Source: Salegentibacter salegens (GTDB lineage Bacteria > Bacteroidota > Bacteroidia > Flavobacteriales > Flavobacteriaceae). Taken from it: a stretch of DNA of 64,000 nucleotides. The stretch lies in assembly GCF_900142975.1 (NCBI RefSeq), contig NZ_LT670848.1, positions 2,418,001 to 2,482,000 of the forward strand. The letters run 5' to 3'. The translations under genes and the position numbers were made by a program. A model generated the notes under the pieces. It was given only the letters and a program-made list of their open reading frames with translations. It was not told the origin of the DNA and did no database searches. Shown here piece by piece: positions 8,501-17,066 of the stretch (within the stretch, counting starts at the first letter, position 1; every line of letters starts with the position of its first letter).

Positions 8501-9844
8501 TTAAACTACTCCCTGGGCAAGCATGGCATCGGCAACTTTTACGAAACCGGCAATATTTGCTCCTTTCACGTAGTCTATATAACCATCTTCTTCGGTTCCA
8601 AACTCAACACAACGATCGTGAATATCGTTCATAATCGCGTGAAGTTTGCTATCTACTTCTTGCGAAGTCCAGTTATATCTCATAGAATTCTGACTCATTT
8701 CTAAACCAGAGGTTGCCACACCACCAGCGTTAGAAGCTTTACCAGGAGAGAAAAGAATTTTTGCTTCTTTAAATACCTCTACGGCATCTGGAGTACAGGG
8801 CATATTAGCGCCTTCGCCAACACACATACAGCCATTCTCAACTAATTTCTTAGCATCAGCTTCTTTTAGTTCATTTTGCGTTGCACAAGGAAGCGCTACA
8901 TCACATTTCACGCCCCATGGGGTTTCTCCTTCAAAATATTTAGCTGAAGGATATTGATCTACATATTCACTAATTCTACCACGTCTTACATTTTTAAGAT
9001 CCATGATAAACTGAAGTTTTTCTGCATCAATTCCGGCTTCATCATAGATATAACCTCCAGAATCACTCATTGTTAAAATCTTCGCTTTAAATTCCAGGGC
9101 TTTCTCGGCAGCATATTGCGCTACATTTCCAGATCCTGAAACCACTACTGTTTTCCCTTCAAAAGATTCGCCTCTTGTTTTTAGCATATTTTGTGCAAAA
9201 TATACATTCCCATAGCCTGTAGCTTCAGGACGAATAAGAGAACCTCCGTAAGAAAGTCCTTTTCCGGTTAAAATTCCTGTGAATTCATTTTGCAATCTTT
9301 TATACTGGCCAAACATATAACCAACCTCACGTGCACCAACACCAATATCTCCCGCAGGAACATCGGTATCTGCTCCAATATGGCGATAAAGTTCTGTCAT
9401 AAAACTCTGGCAGAAACGCATTACCTCATTGTCTGATTTTCCTTTGGGATCAAAATCAGACCCTCCTTTTCCACCACCCATTGGCAAAGTAGTAAGGCTG
9501 TTTTTAAACACCTGCTCAAAAGCAAGGAATTTAAGGATACTAAGGTTTACGGAAGGGTGAAAACGCAAGCCACCTTTATAAGGCCCGATTGCTGAATTCA
9601 TTTGAATTCTAAAGCCACGATTCACCTGAATATTACCTTCATCATCTAACCAGGAAACCCTGAACATAATTACACGTTCTGGCTCTACCATACGCTCTAA
9701 AAGCTGCATGTTCTGATACTTTTTATTCTCTTCTATAAAAGGAATAATTGTTTCAGCAACTTCGTGCACGGCCTGCATGAATTCGGGTTCATTTTGATTC
9801 CTTTTTGATACTTTATCTAGGAAATCTTGAATATTTTGTTCCAT
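8501..9844 (-). CDS. gdhA: Glutamate dehydrogenase, NADP-type hexameric
   Basis: A 447-residue enzyme catalysing reversible amination of 2-oxoglutarate to glutamate. Visible family blocks are GGLRFHPSVN, the catalytic-lysine motif PMGGGKGGSDFDPKGKS, and the Rossmann nucleotide-binding segment VVVSGSGNVAQYAAEKA. The length and the SGSGNVA motif match the bacterial 450-residue class usually specific for NADPH; cofactor choice is inferred. It stands alone with its own promoter (9894-9927) and terminator, and is the main ammonia-assimilation gene visible here. Confidence 0.97.
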   Translation of the reverse strand: MEQNIQDFLDKVSKRNQNEPEFMQAVHEVAETIIPFIEENKKYQNMQLLERMVEPERVIMFRVSWLDDEGNIQVNRGFRIQMNSAIGPYKGGLRFHPSVNLSILKFLAFEQVFKNSLTTLPMGGGKGGSDFDPKGKSDNEVMRFCQSFMTELYRHIGADTDVPAGDIGVGAREVGYMFGQYKRLQNEFTGILTGKGLSYGGSLIRPEATGYGNVYFAQNMLKTRGESFEGKTVVVSGSGNVAQYAAEKALEFKAKILTMSDSGGYIYDEAGIDAEKLQFIMDLKNVRRGRISEYVDQYPSAKYFEGETPWGVKCDVALPCATQNELKEADAKKLVENGCMCVGEGANMPCTPDAVEVFKEAKILFSPGKASNAGGVATSGLEMSQNSMRYNWTSQEVDSKLHAIMNDIHDRCVEFGTEEDGYIDYVKGANIAGFVKVADAMLAQGVV

Positions 9845-9893
9845 ATTATGTGATACTTCAAATAGTTTATAAAAAAAGCTGTGTTTTGTACTG

Positions 9894-9927
9894 CAAATAT
9901 ATGAGTTCTATAAAAAACGACCTCAAA
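9894..9927 (-). promoter_or_regulatory. Flavobacterial promoter of gdhA
   Basis: On the minus strand the -7 element TATATTTG (9901-9894) is preceded, 22 bases upstream, by TTTG (9927-9924). This fits the Bacteroidota consensus TTG-N17..23-TAnnTTTG. The predicted start gives a leader of about 45 bases before gdhA. Confidence 0.6.
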
Positions 9928-10016
9928 TTTTTATGTTTTCATATAAAATTAACGTCTTACTTTCAACGATTTATAAATCAAATATTTTATCTAATTTTTT
10001 GTTAAAGTAGTTTTTA

Positions 10017-10024
10017 TATATTTG
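10017..10024 (+). promoter_or_regulatory. -7 element TATATTTG before the beta-barrel gene
   Basis: An exact TAnnTTTG match 23 bases before the ATG at 10048. The nearest TTG is only 15 bases upstream (9999-10001), shorter than consensus, so only the -7 box is well supported. Confidence 0.45.
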
Positions 10025-10047
10025 TTGCACCCTCCAAGCCTGAACTA

Positions 10048-10827
10048 ATGCATAATTGCAAGATATTAATAGCTTTTATAGTTTTTACATACCTCTTTCA
10101 GGGAAAGGGTTATGCCCAGTTTGGTATTGCGCATGAAATTGGCGTAAAAGCCGGGCCTGCTTCATTTTTTACTGATTACGGGGAACGCTGGAATGTAAGA
10201 AATAACCTTAACAATGCGGGCTACGGAATTGGAATTTCACATTATATGAATTTCGCATATAAAACCGATTGCCATTATTCGCAAGCCACTTCTTTTTTTA
10301 CCAATCACTTTAGAATTAGGAACGAACTGGATTATTTCTACTCCAAATTAGAGCATTATGGTCCTGTTGCCAGTAAACCCACCCTTGGCGGCCAATTACT
10401 AAGAGCAATGCACGGGGAAAGTGAAATTATTGAAGGCGGAATACATTTGGAATATCACCCTTTTCGAATTCGCGATTTTACGCATTCGGGTTATATGTTT
10501 TCTCCTTATATAAGCCTGGGCGGCCATTTTGTTTCTTATAAAGCTGACGCCTATTCTGATTTAGGATCATTAGAAAACGAAAAAAATGTATTTCCTACTT
10601 TTGTAGACGGGATGAACTTTGACCGTGGCAGCACTTATTCTATAATTGGCGGACTGGGTGTACGGTACCGCCTGGGATTTAGGCATGATCTTTTAATTGA
10701 AGCCCGTGGGCAATATTATGGAAGCGACTGGCTTGACGGATTAAATATTGCCGCACCACAAAATAAATTCAATGATTATATTTTTTGGGTTAATGTAGGC
10801 TATGTGTATTATATTAATTTTCAATAG
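10048..10827 (+). CDS. Outer-membrane beta-barrel protein, unknown role
   Basis: A 259-residue protein with a signal peptide ending near GYAQ (residue 24) and repeated amphipathic strands rich in Gly, Tyr and Phe through to a terminal YYINFQ. It resembles small conserved Flavobacteriaceae outer-membrane proteins of unknown function (I recall the THC0290_0291 type but cannot verify this). It is transcribed divergently from gdhA and overlaps the convergent pncA stop by 14 bases. No enzymatic motif is visible. Confidence 0.75.
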   Translation: MHNCKILIAFIVFTYLFQGKGYAQFGIAHEIGVKAGPASFFTDYGERWNVRNNLNNAGYGIGISHYMNFAYKTDCHYSQATSFFTNHFRIRNELDYFYSKLEHYGPVASKPTLGGQLLRAMHGESEIIEGGIHLEYHPFRIRDFTHSGYMFSPYISLGGHFVSYKADAYSDLGSLENEKNVFPTFVDGMNFDRGSTYSIIGGLGVRYRLGFRHDLLIEARGQYYGSDWLDGLNIAAPQNKFNDYIFWVNVGYVYYINFQ

Positions 10828-11425
10828 CTCCTGAAGCAATAATTTTTCCTCCCAATTCCTTTAATTCAGCTTTTGCTTTTTCGAAATCTTCTTTATTTAG
10901 AGCCCTCGTAGCATCTTCTATTATTGTAGCTTTAAAACCTTCTTTTATAGCATCTTTAGCGGTAAAATGAACACAAATTTCAGCCGCTAGCCCGCAGAAA
11001 TAGAGATCTTCTGCTTTTTTTTCCTTTAAATAGCCCGAAAGTCCCGTAGATTTTAGATGTTGATTATCGTAAAAAGCGCTGTAGCTGTCTATTTCAGGAT
11101 TGGTTCCTTTTCTAAAGATGGCTTCAATTTTTGAGGTTTTCAAATCCTTATGAAACTCAGCGCCTTCGGTATTTTGAACACAATGCTCGGGCCACATTAC
11201 TTGTTCAATTCCATTTAGGTCTATAGTTTCAAACTCCTTTTCTCCTTTATGGCTGCTGGCAAAACTGGCGTGGCCGGTTGGATGCCAATCCTGGGAAGCA
11301 ATTACCAAATCAAATTTCTCCTGTAGCTTATTAATTACAGGGATAATCTCATCTCCATTAGGAACGGCAAGTGAGCCACCGGGCATAAAATCGTTTTGAG
11401 GATCTATAATAATCAAGGTTTTCAT
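10814..11425 (-). CDS. pncA: Nicotinamidase
   Basis: A 203-residue cysteine amidohydrolase of the isochorismatase-like fold that converts nicotinamide to nicotinate. The triad is visible: Asp in IIDPQNDF (near residue 10), a central lysine in the KGTNPEIDSYSAF region and the nucleophile Cys in CGLAAEICV. Metal-binding residues lie in the ASQDWHPTGHASF segment. It follows pncB with a 2-base gap, so nicotinate made here can be used directly by the neighbouring enzyme. The name is well supported by the whole sequence. Confidence 0.96.
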   Translation of the reverse strand: MKTLIIIDPQNDFMPGGSLAVPNGDEIIPVINKLQEKFDLVIASQDWHPTGHASFASSHKGEKEFETIDLNGIEQVMWPEHCVQNTEGAEFHKDLKTSKIEAIFRKGTNPEIDSYSAFYDNQHLKSTGLSGYLKEKKAEDLYFCGLAAEICVHFTAKDAIKEGFKATIIEDATRALNKEDFEKAKAELKELGGKIIASGAIEN

Positions 11426-11427
11426 AA

Positions 11428-12831
11428 CTAATTTTTAAAAGATGCAATTAATTTATCGCGTTCGGCTTTTAAGGCCTCACTAATTCCCACTTTGTAAATA
11501 TGCGGATTATTAAAGCGTTTATATTCTATAGAAAGCTCTGCAAGCCTGTTTTTGCTATATTCGGCGATTTCCTGAAGCGATTTATGTTTCAATAGGTCTT
11601 GTCCGTTTTTCATCACCGGCTGGAGTAGCGGTTCCTTTTCTACACCATCAACTTTCATTTGTTTATAAGGCTCAAAAGGATGAATCATATTTTCAACATT
11701 TTCTTCTTCAAAAAGAGTAACCAGATCCCCACCAACGCAATTACCTTCTGTATCTCTTAACCGATACACCTGTTTTTTATGCGGAAGGGTAACCTTTACA
11801 ATACTTTCTGAAATTTTAATTCTTGGTTTTCCGTTAGAATAGGCCAGTTTATAAACTCCGTCTAAAGCAGCATCGGGACTACCGATTACCAGGTTAGTAC
11901 CCACACCAAAAACATCTATTCTGGCGCCCTGCTCCAGCAGACTTTTAATTACATTTTCTTCTAACTGATTGGAAGCAGCTATTTTCACATAATCGAGCCC
12001 AGCGGCATCAAGCATTTTCCTGCTTTGTTTTGAGAGATAAGCTAAATCACCACTATCAAGTCTTATTGCCATTAATTTCTGGCCGCGTTCTTCCATCTCT
12101 TTCGCTACTTTAATCGCGTTAGGAACACCACTTTTGAGCGTATCGTAAGTATCTACCAGCAAGACGCAATCTTTTGGCCTGCCTTCGGCAAAATCCCTAA
12201 ATGCCGTGATTTCATCATCATAACTTTGAATAAAGGAATGCGCCATTGTTCCTGAAACAGGAATATTAAAATCTCTCCCGGCAATCACATTACTTGTCCC
12301 GTTAAAACCACCAATAATTGCGGCACGAGTTGCATAATAACCTCCGGGGCCCTGCGCCCTTCTTAGACCGAAATCCAGTAAAGTTCTTTCCCCCGAAACC
12401 AGTTTAATTCGGCTGGCTTTTGTAGCTATTAAGGTTTGGAAATTGAGTAAATTAAGGAGAATTGTTTCTATAATTTGCGCTTCAATAATATTAGCTTCTA
12501 CATGCAAAATAGGGCGGGTAGGAAAAACCACATCGCCCTCTTGTACTGAATAAATATTTCCACGGAATTTAAATTCTTTTAGATACTCCAGGAAATCATC
12601 ATCAAAATCCTGTTTTTTAAGGTATTCCAGATCTTTATCATTAAATCTTAGGTTTTCAATGATCTTCAGTAAATCCTGAAGTCCGGCAAAAATCGCGTAC
12701 CCACCGTTATAAGGAAGTTTTCTGAAATAATAATCAAAAATTGCGGTATGGCCTTTTTGGCCTTTTTTAAAATACACCTGCGACATCGCCAGTTGATACT
12801 GATCGGTATAAGTAGCGGAGAAATCTAGCAT
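11428..12831 (-). CDS. pncB: Nicotinate phosphoribosyltransferase
   Basis: A 467-residue enzyme that makes nicotinate mononucleotide from nicotinate and PRPP, the second step of NAD salvage. Family motifs include the N-terminal DFSATYTDQYQLAM, the LLDFGLRRAQGPGGYYATRAA block and SGTMAHSFIQSYDDE, which carries the phosphorylated histidine region. It is the middle gene of a three-gene run (macro domain, pncB, pncA) with gaps of 12 and 2 bases. Confidence 0.96.
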   Translation of the reverse strand: MLDFSATYTDQYQLAMSQVYFKKGQKGHTAIFDYYFRKLPYNGGYAIFAGLQDLLKIIENLRFNDKDLEYLKKQDFDDDFLEYLKEFKFRGNIYSVQEGDVVFPTRPILHVEANIIEAQIIETILLNLLNFQTLIATKASRIKLVSGERTLLDFGLRRAQGPGGYYATRAAIIGGFNGTSNVIAGRDFNIPVSGTMAHSFIQSYDDEITAFRDFAEGRPKDCVLLVDTYDTLKSGVPNAIKVAKEMEERGQKLMAIRLDSGDLAYLSKQSRKMLDAAGLDYVKIAASNQLEENVIKSLLEQGARIDVFGVGTNLVIGSPDAALDGVYKLAYSNGKPRIKISESIVKVTLPHKKQVYRLRDTEGNCVGGDLVTLFEEENVENMIHPFEPYKQMKVDGVEKEPLLQPVMKNGQDLLKHKSLQEIAEYSKNRLAELSIEYKRFNNPHIYKVGISEALKAERDKLIASFKN

Positions 12832-12843
12832 AGCTTGGTTGGT

Positions 12844-13371
12844 TTACATTTCAGCAAGCATAGTTTCGTAAATCTCGAGATCTGCTTCACTGAATAGCAC
12901 AAATTTAAGCTTTTGCAAGTGTTTAAGCTTTGGGATTTCGGCTAAAATTGTATTAAAACTAATCTTTGTCGCCTCTTTTATTGGGTAACCAAAAGCGCCG
13001 GTAGAAATTGAAGGAAAAGCAACCGACTTCAGATTTTTCTCCTCGGCACGTTTTAAAGCATTCTTATAGCAATTTTCCAGCAGCTTATCTTCGGGCTTGT
13101 CACGACCATAAACCGGCCCTAAACAATGAATCACAAATTTATTGGGTAAATTATGAGCACCGGTTATCACTGCTTCGCCGGGAGCAATGGGAGCAAGAGA
13201 TTTACATTCTTCATAAAGTTGCGGCCCGGCAGCCCTATGAATTGCCCCTGCCACTCCTCCGCCAGTGGCAAGTTGAGCATTGGCAGCATTTATCACCGCT
13301 TCGATCCCGGGCTGATTGGCTATGTCTCCCCGGGAAACTTCGATTTCAATATTCTGGATGGTTTTTTTCAT
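12844..13371 (-). CDS. Macro-domain protein, probable ADP-ribose deacylase/hydrolase
   Basis: A 175-residue single macro domain. The ADP-ribose site is marked by VINAANAQLATGGGVAGAIH (near residues 26-45) and by the second loop SISTGAFGYPIKEA. The NAAN plus GGGVAGAIHRAAG pattern belongs to the MacroD/YmdB type that removes O-acetyl groups from ADP-ribose or ADP-ribose from acidic residues. It heads an operon with pncB and pncA, a sensible link because NAD-dependent sirtuins and ADP-ribosyltransferases release nicotinamide and ADP-ribose derivatives. Exact substrate not decidable here. Confidence 0.93.
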   Translation of the reverse strand: MKKTIQNIEIEVSRGDIANQPGIEAVINAANAQLATGGGVAGAIHRAAGPQLYEECKSLAPIAPGEAVITGAHNLPNKFVIHCLGPVYGRDKPEDKLLENCYKNALKRAEEKNLKSVAFPSISTGAFGYPIKEATKISFNTILAEIPKLKHLQKLKFVLFSEADLEIYETMLAEM

Positions 13372-13423
13372 AATTCTGATTTATCATCAGAAATTACAAA
13401 AAATCAAGGAAAGTCGAAAGATT

Positions 13424-13987
13424 TTATGCCTGCCGCTCCAGGGCTAAATAATGGGTGGTTCTGTCATTTATCAAGGGAATGACGCTAATCTCGCACTTAT
13501 AAGGTGTTTGATCTTTTTTATAGTTTACTAAAACTTCAGTAAAAGGCTCATCTCGTGATAATTTGCGTTTAATTCGGTTTAAAACAGCCCTGTCGGTTTC
13601 CTTTCCCTGTAAAAAATGAGGTGTTTTATTTATCGCAAATCTGCTGCTATAGCCGGTCATATCAGTAAAACCTTCACTCACCCATTGGATTTTAGCTTCC
13701 TGATTGGTTAAAACCAGAGCATCAAAAGTTTTGTCTTCAAATATCTCTTTCCAATTGTTTTTCCACTCGAATTTCTTCGCCAATTCTTTAAATGAATTAA
13801 TTGCTTTTTGTTGCTTTAAACTCAATAATTGATTCGCATAATGCTCATTATAAATATCCCAGCTACGAAGAGGCATCGCCTTAATATCAGAAACAGTAAT
13901 TTCGTCTTCAATTTTCTCATATTCTTCCTTGCTTAAAGAGGAAAGATAGATATCAAGACACTGCATATTCATTAGATTCTTCTTCAT
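13424..13987 (-). CDS. PAS-domain protein with LOV-like core lacking the photoactive Cys
   Basis: A 187-residue protein. Residues 1-80 are helical and unassigned; residues 85-187 are a PAS domain (DALVLTNQEAKIQWVSEGF, then INKTPHFLQGKETD and the strand EVLVNYKKDQTPYKCEIS). The FLQG-x-x-TD box is that of LOV/flavin PAS domains, but the Cys of the GxNCRFLQ motif is Pro123, so no cysteinyl-flavin adduct can form there. No output domain is present. A consensus promoter lies about 100 bases upstream. Ligand (flavin, other, none) unknown. Confidence 0.85.
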   Translation of the reverse strand: MKKNLMNMQCLDIYLSSLSKEEYEKIEDEITVSDIKAMPLRSWDIYNEHYANQLLSLKQQKAINSFKELAKKFEWKNNWKEIFEDKTFDALVLTNQEAKIQWVSEGFTDMTGYSSRFAINKTPHFLQGKETDRAVLNRIKRKLSRDEPFTEVLVNYKKDQTPYKCEISVIPLINDRTTHYLALERQA

Positions 13988-14092
13988 AATTATTTTTTTA
14001 GTGGTGAAACAAATCGGGTTCTAATTATGGAAAGCTCCTTTTAAACTTTCAAAACCAATATTTTCATAATCTACTTAACAAGCAAAACTACC

Positions 14093-14122
14093 TAAAATCT
14101 TATTCAACACTCTTTAAACCAA
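14093..14122 (-). promoter_or_regulatory. Consensus promoter of the PAS gene
   Basis: On the minus strand TTG (14122-14120), exactly 19 bases, then TAGTTTTG (14100-14093). It matches the flavobacterial TTG-N19-TAnnTTTG consensus and predicts a leader of about 100 bases. Confidence 0.65.
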
Positions 14123-14356
14123 CGTTAATATTGGGATTTCACCGAAATACCTAAACAATAAATCGTATTCTATTTCTTTCATTTAAATTTTAAAAATGAG
14201 AAATTATAGGGGCTTATAATTTTTAAAAAAAATTTAGTAAAAAATTACAAAAACCGGCAATACCTAAGACTTAAAAACCGCTCCCAGAATACCATTTTAT
14301 GCATATTTACCCCTAAAACTAAGAGCCGTAAAAGCTTTTGCAATATTCTGAATAAG

Positions 14357-14386
14357 TTGTACTTTCGGGTTTTTCTAATATTTTTG
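14357..14386 (+). promoter_or_regulatory. Consensus promoter of the HupE-like gene (leaderless)
   Basis: TTG (14357-14359), exactly 19 bases, then TATTTTTG (14379-14386). With the usual +1 about four bases after the G, transcription would begin at or within the ATG at 14389, predicting a leaderless mRNA. Confidence 0.65.
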
Positions 14387-14388
14387 AT

Positions 14389-14976
14389 ATGTCCCAATTC
14401 TGGCTGTACTTTAGATTAGGTCTGGAACACGTTCTAGACTGGCAGGCTTACGACCATATTTTATTTCTAATTGTACTGGTTGCAGCCTATACTTTTAGCA
14501 GCTGGAAACGTATTCTATGGCTGGTTACTTTATTTACTATTGGCCACACCTTAGCTTTATTTCTCTCGGTTTATGAAATTGTAAAAGTAGATGCAGCCTG
14601 GGTAGAATTGCTTATTCCTGTTACTATAATTATTGCAGCTTTATATAATATAGTCACTGCAAGTAAAAAAGAACGCAACAAAAATCATAATCCGTTGTAT
14701 TTTACCACCGTTTTTTTCGGCTTAATTCACGGGCTTGGTTTTTCTTCCTATTTTAAAATGGTGGCTTCAAATACAGAAAGCAAATTTCTACCACTTTTAG
14801 AATTCGCCCTCGGTATAGAAACCGCGCAGGTTATTGTAGTAATTGCTGTAATAATTTTTGGTTTTATTGCCCAAAATATCTTCTCGGTTTCCAAAAGGGA
14901 CTGGATATTAGTAACTTCAGCCTTAGTAATCGGTATTATTTTACCAATTCTTCAGGAAAATTTTCAGGCTATTTAA
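14389..14976 (+). CDS. HupE/UreJ-family membrane protein
   Basis: A 195-residue polytopic protein with about six hydrophobic helices. The N-terminal FRLGLEHVLDWQAYDHILF and the central FFGLIHGLGFSSYFKM with conserved His/Asp residues match HupE/UreJ-2 proteins, some of which move nickel or cobalt. No urease or hydrogenase gene is nearby, so a metal-transport role is not supported by context; this short version is widespread in Flavobacteriaceae. The ATG chosen gives the conserved N-terminus even though the promoter ends only two bases before it. Confidence 0.85.
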   Translation: MSQFWLYFRLGLEHVLDWQAYDHILFLIVLVAAYTFSSWKRILWLVTLFTIGHTLALFLSVYEIVKVDAAWVELLIPVTIIIAALYNIVTASKKERNKNHNPLYFTTVFFGLIHGLGFSSYFKMVASNTESKFLPLLEFALGIETAQVIVVIAVIIFGFIAQNIFSVSKRDWILVTSALVIGIILPILQENFQAI

Positions 14977-15039
14977 TAACTTAGTGAATTAAAAATAAAG
15001 CGAAAACCACGCCTAAAAAAGCCGGATTATACCGATAAT

Positions 15040-15471
15040 ATGGATAAGAAAAAACAATTAAAGTACGATAAAGCTTATTTAAGAATTGCCCGTGAATGGA
15101 GTAAATTATCGCAGTGCAAAAGAAAGCAGGTTGGCGCAGTTATTGTAAAAGATAGAATGATAATTTCTGATGGTTTTAATGGCACTCCTACAGGTTTTGA
15201 AAATTATTGTGAAGATGATGAGGGCTACACCAAATGGTATGTGCTACACGCTGAAGCAAATGCTATTTTAAAAGTTGCAGGATCTACGCAATCCTGTACT
15301 GGTGCTACACTTTACATTACCATGTCTCCCTGTAAAGAATGCAGCAAGTTAATTCACCAGGCAGGAATTACCAGGTTGGTGTATCATATAGATTATAAAG
15401 ATAATTCCGGACTGGATTTTCTTGAAAAAGCAGGGGTAACCCTCGAACAAATAAACGATTTAGAAGATTGA
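15040..15471 (+). CDS. Deoxycytidylate (dCMP) deaminase, ComEB-type
   Basis: A 143-residue zinc deaminase converting dCMP to dUMP for dTMP synthesis. Zinc ligands and catalytic Glu are seen in HAEANAILK and SPCKECSKL (PCxxC), and the N-terminal AREWSKLSQCKRKQVGAVI matches dCMP deaminases rather than cytidine or tRNA deaminases. Its TGA stop overlaps the TTG start of the downstream S41 protease gene, so the two are translationally coupled despite unrelated roles, a pairing I believe is conserved in Flavobacteriia. Confidence 0.92.
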   Translation: MDKKKQLKYDKAYLRIAREWSKLSQCKRKQVGAVIVKDRMIISDGFNGTPTGFENYCEDDEGYTKWYVLHAEANAILKVAGSTQSCTGATLYITMSPCKECSKLIHQAGITRLVYHIDYKDNSGLDFLEKAGVTLEQINDLED

Positions 15472-17054
15472 ATACCAGGCAAAAAATATTAATCCCTATT
15501 CTTCTCGCTACAGCTTGCGCCGCAGGTGTTTTGCTCGGCGGAAAACTGGATTTTTCTTCTTCTGATGCCTTATTTTCTTCCAATCCGAAAAAACAAAAAC
15601 TCAACCGACTTATAGACTACATAGATTATGAATATGTAGACGACGTAAATACCGATAGTATTGTTGATATTACGGTAAATAGAATCCTTGAAAATCTGGA
15701 TCCTCATTCTGTATATATTCCAAAGGAAGAATATGCGGGAGTAATAGAAAATATGCAGGGCGATTTTGTGGGTATTGGTGTTAGTTTTTATAATGTAAAC
15801 GATACCGTAGTTGTAATACAGGCCCTGGAAGGCGGTCCCAGCGAAAAAATAGGAATTCGGGGCGGCGACCGCATTTTGTATGCAGATGGCACTCCACTTT
15901 TTAATAAAGACATCACCAACGATTCGCTCACCAAACATCTAAAAGGAGAAGAAGATTCTCGCGTAACGCTTAAAGTAAAACGAAAAGGAATCAAGGACCT
16001 GCTCACCTTTAAAGTGAAACGTGGCCGTGTACCTTTAAAAAGTGTAGATGCAGCTTATATGTTATCTCCAGATTTGGGCTATATTAAAGTGAATAGATTT
16101 TCTGAAACTACCTATAAAGAATTTCAAGCTGCTTTAAAAAAACTTAAGAAAGAAGGAGCCAATCAAATAGCTTTAGATCTTAGAGAAAATCCCGGCGGTT
16201 ATCTTTCTGAAGCGATTAAGATTGTAGATGAATTTCTAGAAGATGATAAATTAATTCTTTATACCAAAAATAAAAGCGGCTCGGTTGAAGAAACTTTTTC
16301 CCGTAGAAAAGGTCTTTTAGAAAAAGGCGATCTTTTTGTGCTAATAAACGAAAATTCGGCTTCTGCCAGCGAAGTGGTGGCCGGCGCACTACAGGATAAT
16401 GATCGCGGCACCATAGTGGGAAGAAGGTCTTACGGAAAAGGTCTAGTACAACGAGAAATGGATCTGGGAGACGGCAGCGCGGTTAGATTAACCATAGCGC
16501 GTTATTATACCCCAACAGGCCGATCTATTCAAAAACCCTATGACAACGGAAACGAGAGCTATTTTAAAGATTATATGCGCCGTTATAAAAATGGGGAACT
16601 CAATAGCGCCGACAGTATAAATGTAGATGATTCACTTAGGTACGAAACTCCTAAAGGCAAAGTAGTTTACGGTGGCGGCGGGATAATTCCAGATATCTTT
16701 ATTCCACTTGATAGCGATAACGAGAGAAACAACATTAAACTCCTATTACACGGCGGTTATATGAGTCGGTTCATCTTTAACGTACTCGAAGAAAACCGTG
16801 CTTTTTACAACAATGTAAAACGCGAGGATTTTGATGAAAAAGTTAGCATCTCAAACAAAATGGTGCAGGATTTTGTTCGGTTTATTGGGAACGGAAATAT
16901 TCGGCTTAATGTTAATAGTCATACCGCATTACTAAAGCAATATCTAAAAGCAGTGATCGCCCAACAACTCTACGGCACCACGGCTTTCGAGAAATTAATT
17001 AATGAAAATGATCCTGCAATAGAGAAAGTTCTTGAATTATCCCAGAAAAATTAA
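15468..17054 (+). CDS. S41 carboxyl-terminal processing protease (CtpA-like)
   Basis: A 528-residue envelope serine protease. A membrane anchor or signal segment covers residues 7-25, a PDZ domain about 95-185 (GDFVGIGVSF to VKRGRVPL) and the S41 catalytic domain about 200-380. Ser297 in NENSASASEVV and Lys324 in RRSYGKGLVQ form the Ser-Lys dyad. The C-terminal 130 residues are an extension typical of Bacteroidota members. The start is TTG at 15468, overlapping the dCMP deaminase stop; no better in-frame ATG precedes the signal segment. Likely role: processing of periplasmic or tail-tagged proteins. Confidence 0.93.
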   Translation: MNTRQKILIPILLATACAAGVLLGGKLDFSSSDALFSSNPKKQKLNRLIDYIDYEYVDDVNTDSIVDITVNRILENLDPHSVYIPKEEYAGVIENMQGDFVGIGVSFYNVNDTVVVIQALEGGPSEKIGIRGGDRILYADGTPLFNKDITNDSLTKHLKGEEDSRVTLKVKRKGIKDLLTFKVKRGRVPLKSVDAAYMLSPDLGYIKVNRFSETTYKEFQAALKKLKKEGANQIALDLRENPGGYLSEAIKIVDEFLEDDKLILYTKNKSGSVEETFSRRKGLLEKGDLFVLINENSASASEVVAGALQDNDRGTIVGRRSYGKGLVQREMDLGDGSAVRLTIARYYTPTGRSIQKPYDNGNESYFKDYMRRYKNGELNSADSINVDDSLRYETPKGKVVYGGGGIIPDIFIPLDSDNERNNIKLLLHGGYMSRFIFNVLEENRAFYNNVKREDFDEKVSISNKMVQDFVRFIGNGNIRLNVNSHTALLKQYLKAVIAQQLYGTTAFEKLINENDPAIEKVLELSQKN

Positions 17055-17066
17055 TAGCTTGCATTC

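Larger units (their letters stand above)
13988..14388. other. 401-bp divergent intergenic region
   Basis: AT-rich spacer between the PAS gene and the HupE-like gene. It holds two outward-facing consensus promoters (14093-14122 minus, 14357-14386 plus). I see no additional gene, tRNA or strong hairpin in the remainder. Confidence 0.7.

Noticed and set aside
13008-13482. Two open frames on the plus strand across the macro-domain gene
   Set aside because: Antisense to a clearly recognised protein, with no family-like sequence or promoter.
14389-14976. Nickel transport for urease or hydrogenase
   Set aside because: The HupE/UreJ-like protein has no urease or hydrogenase gene nearby; the short form is common without them.
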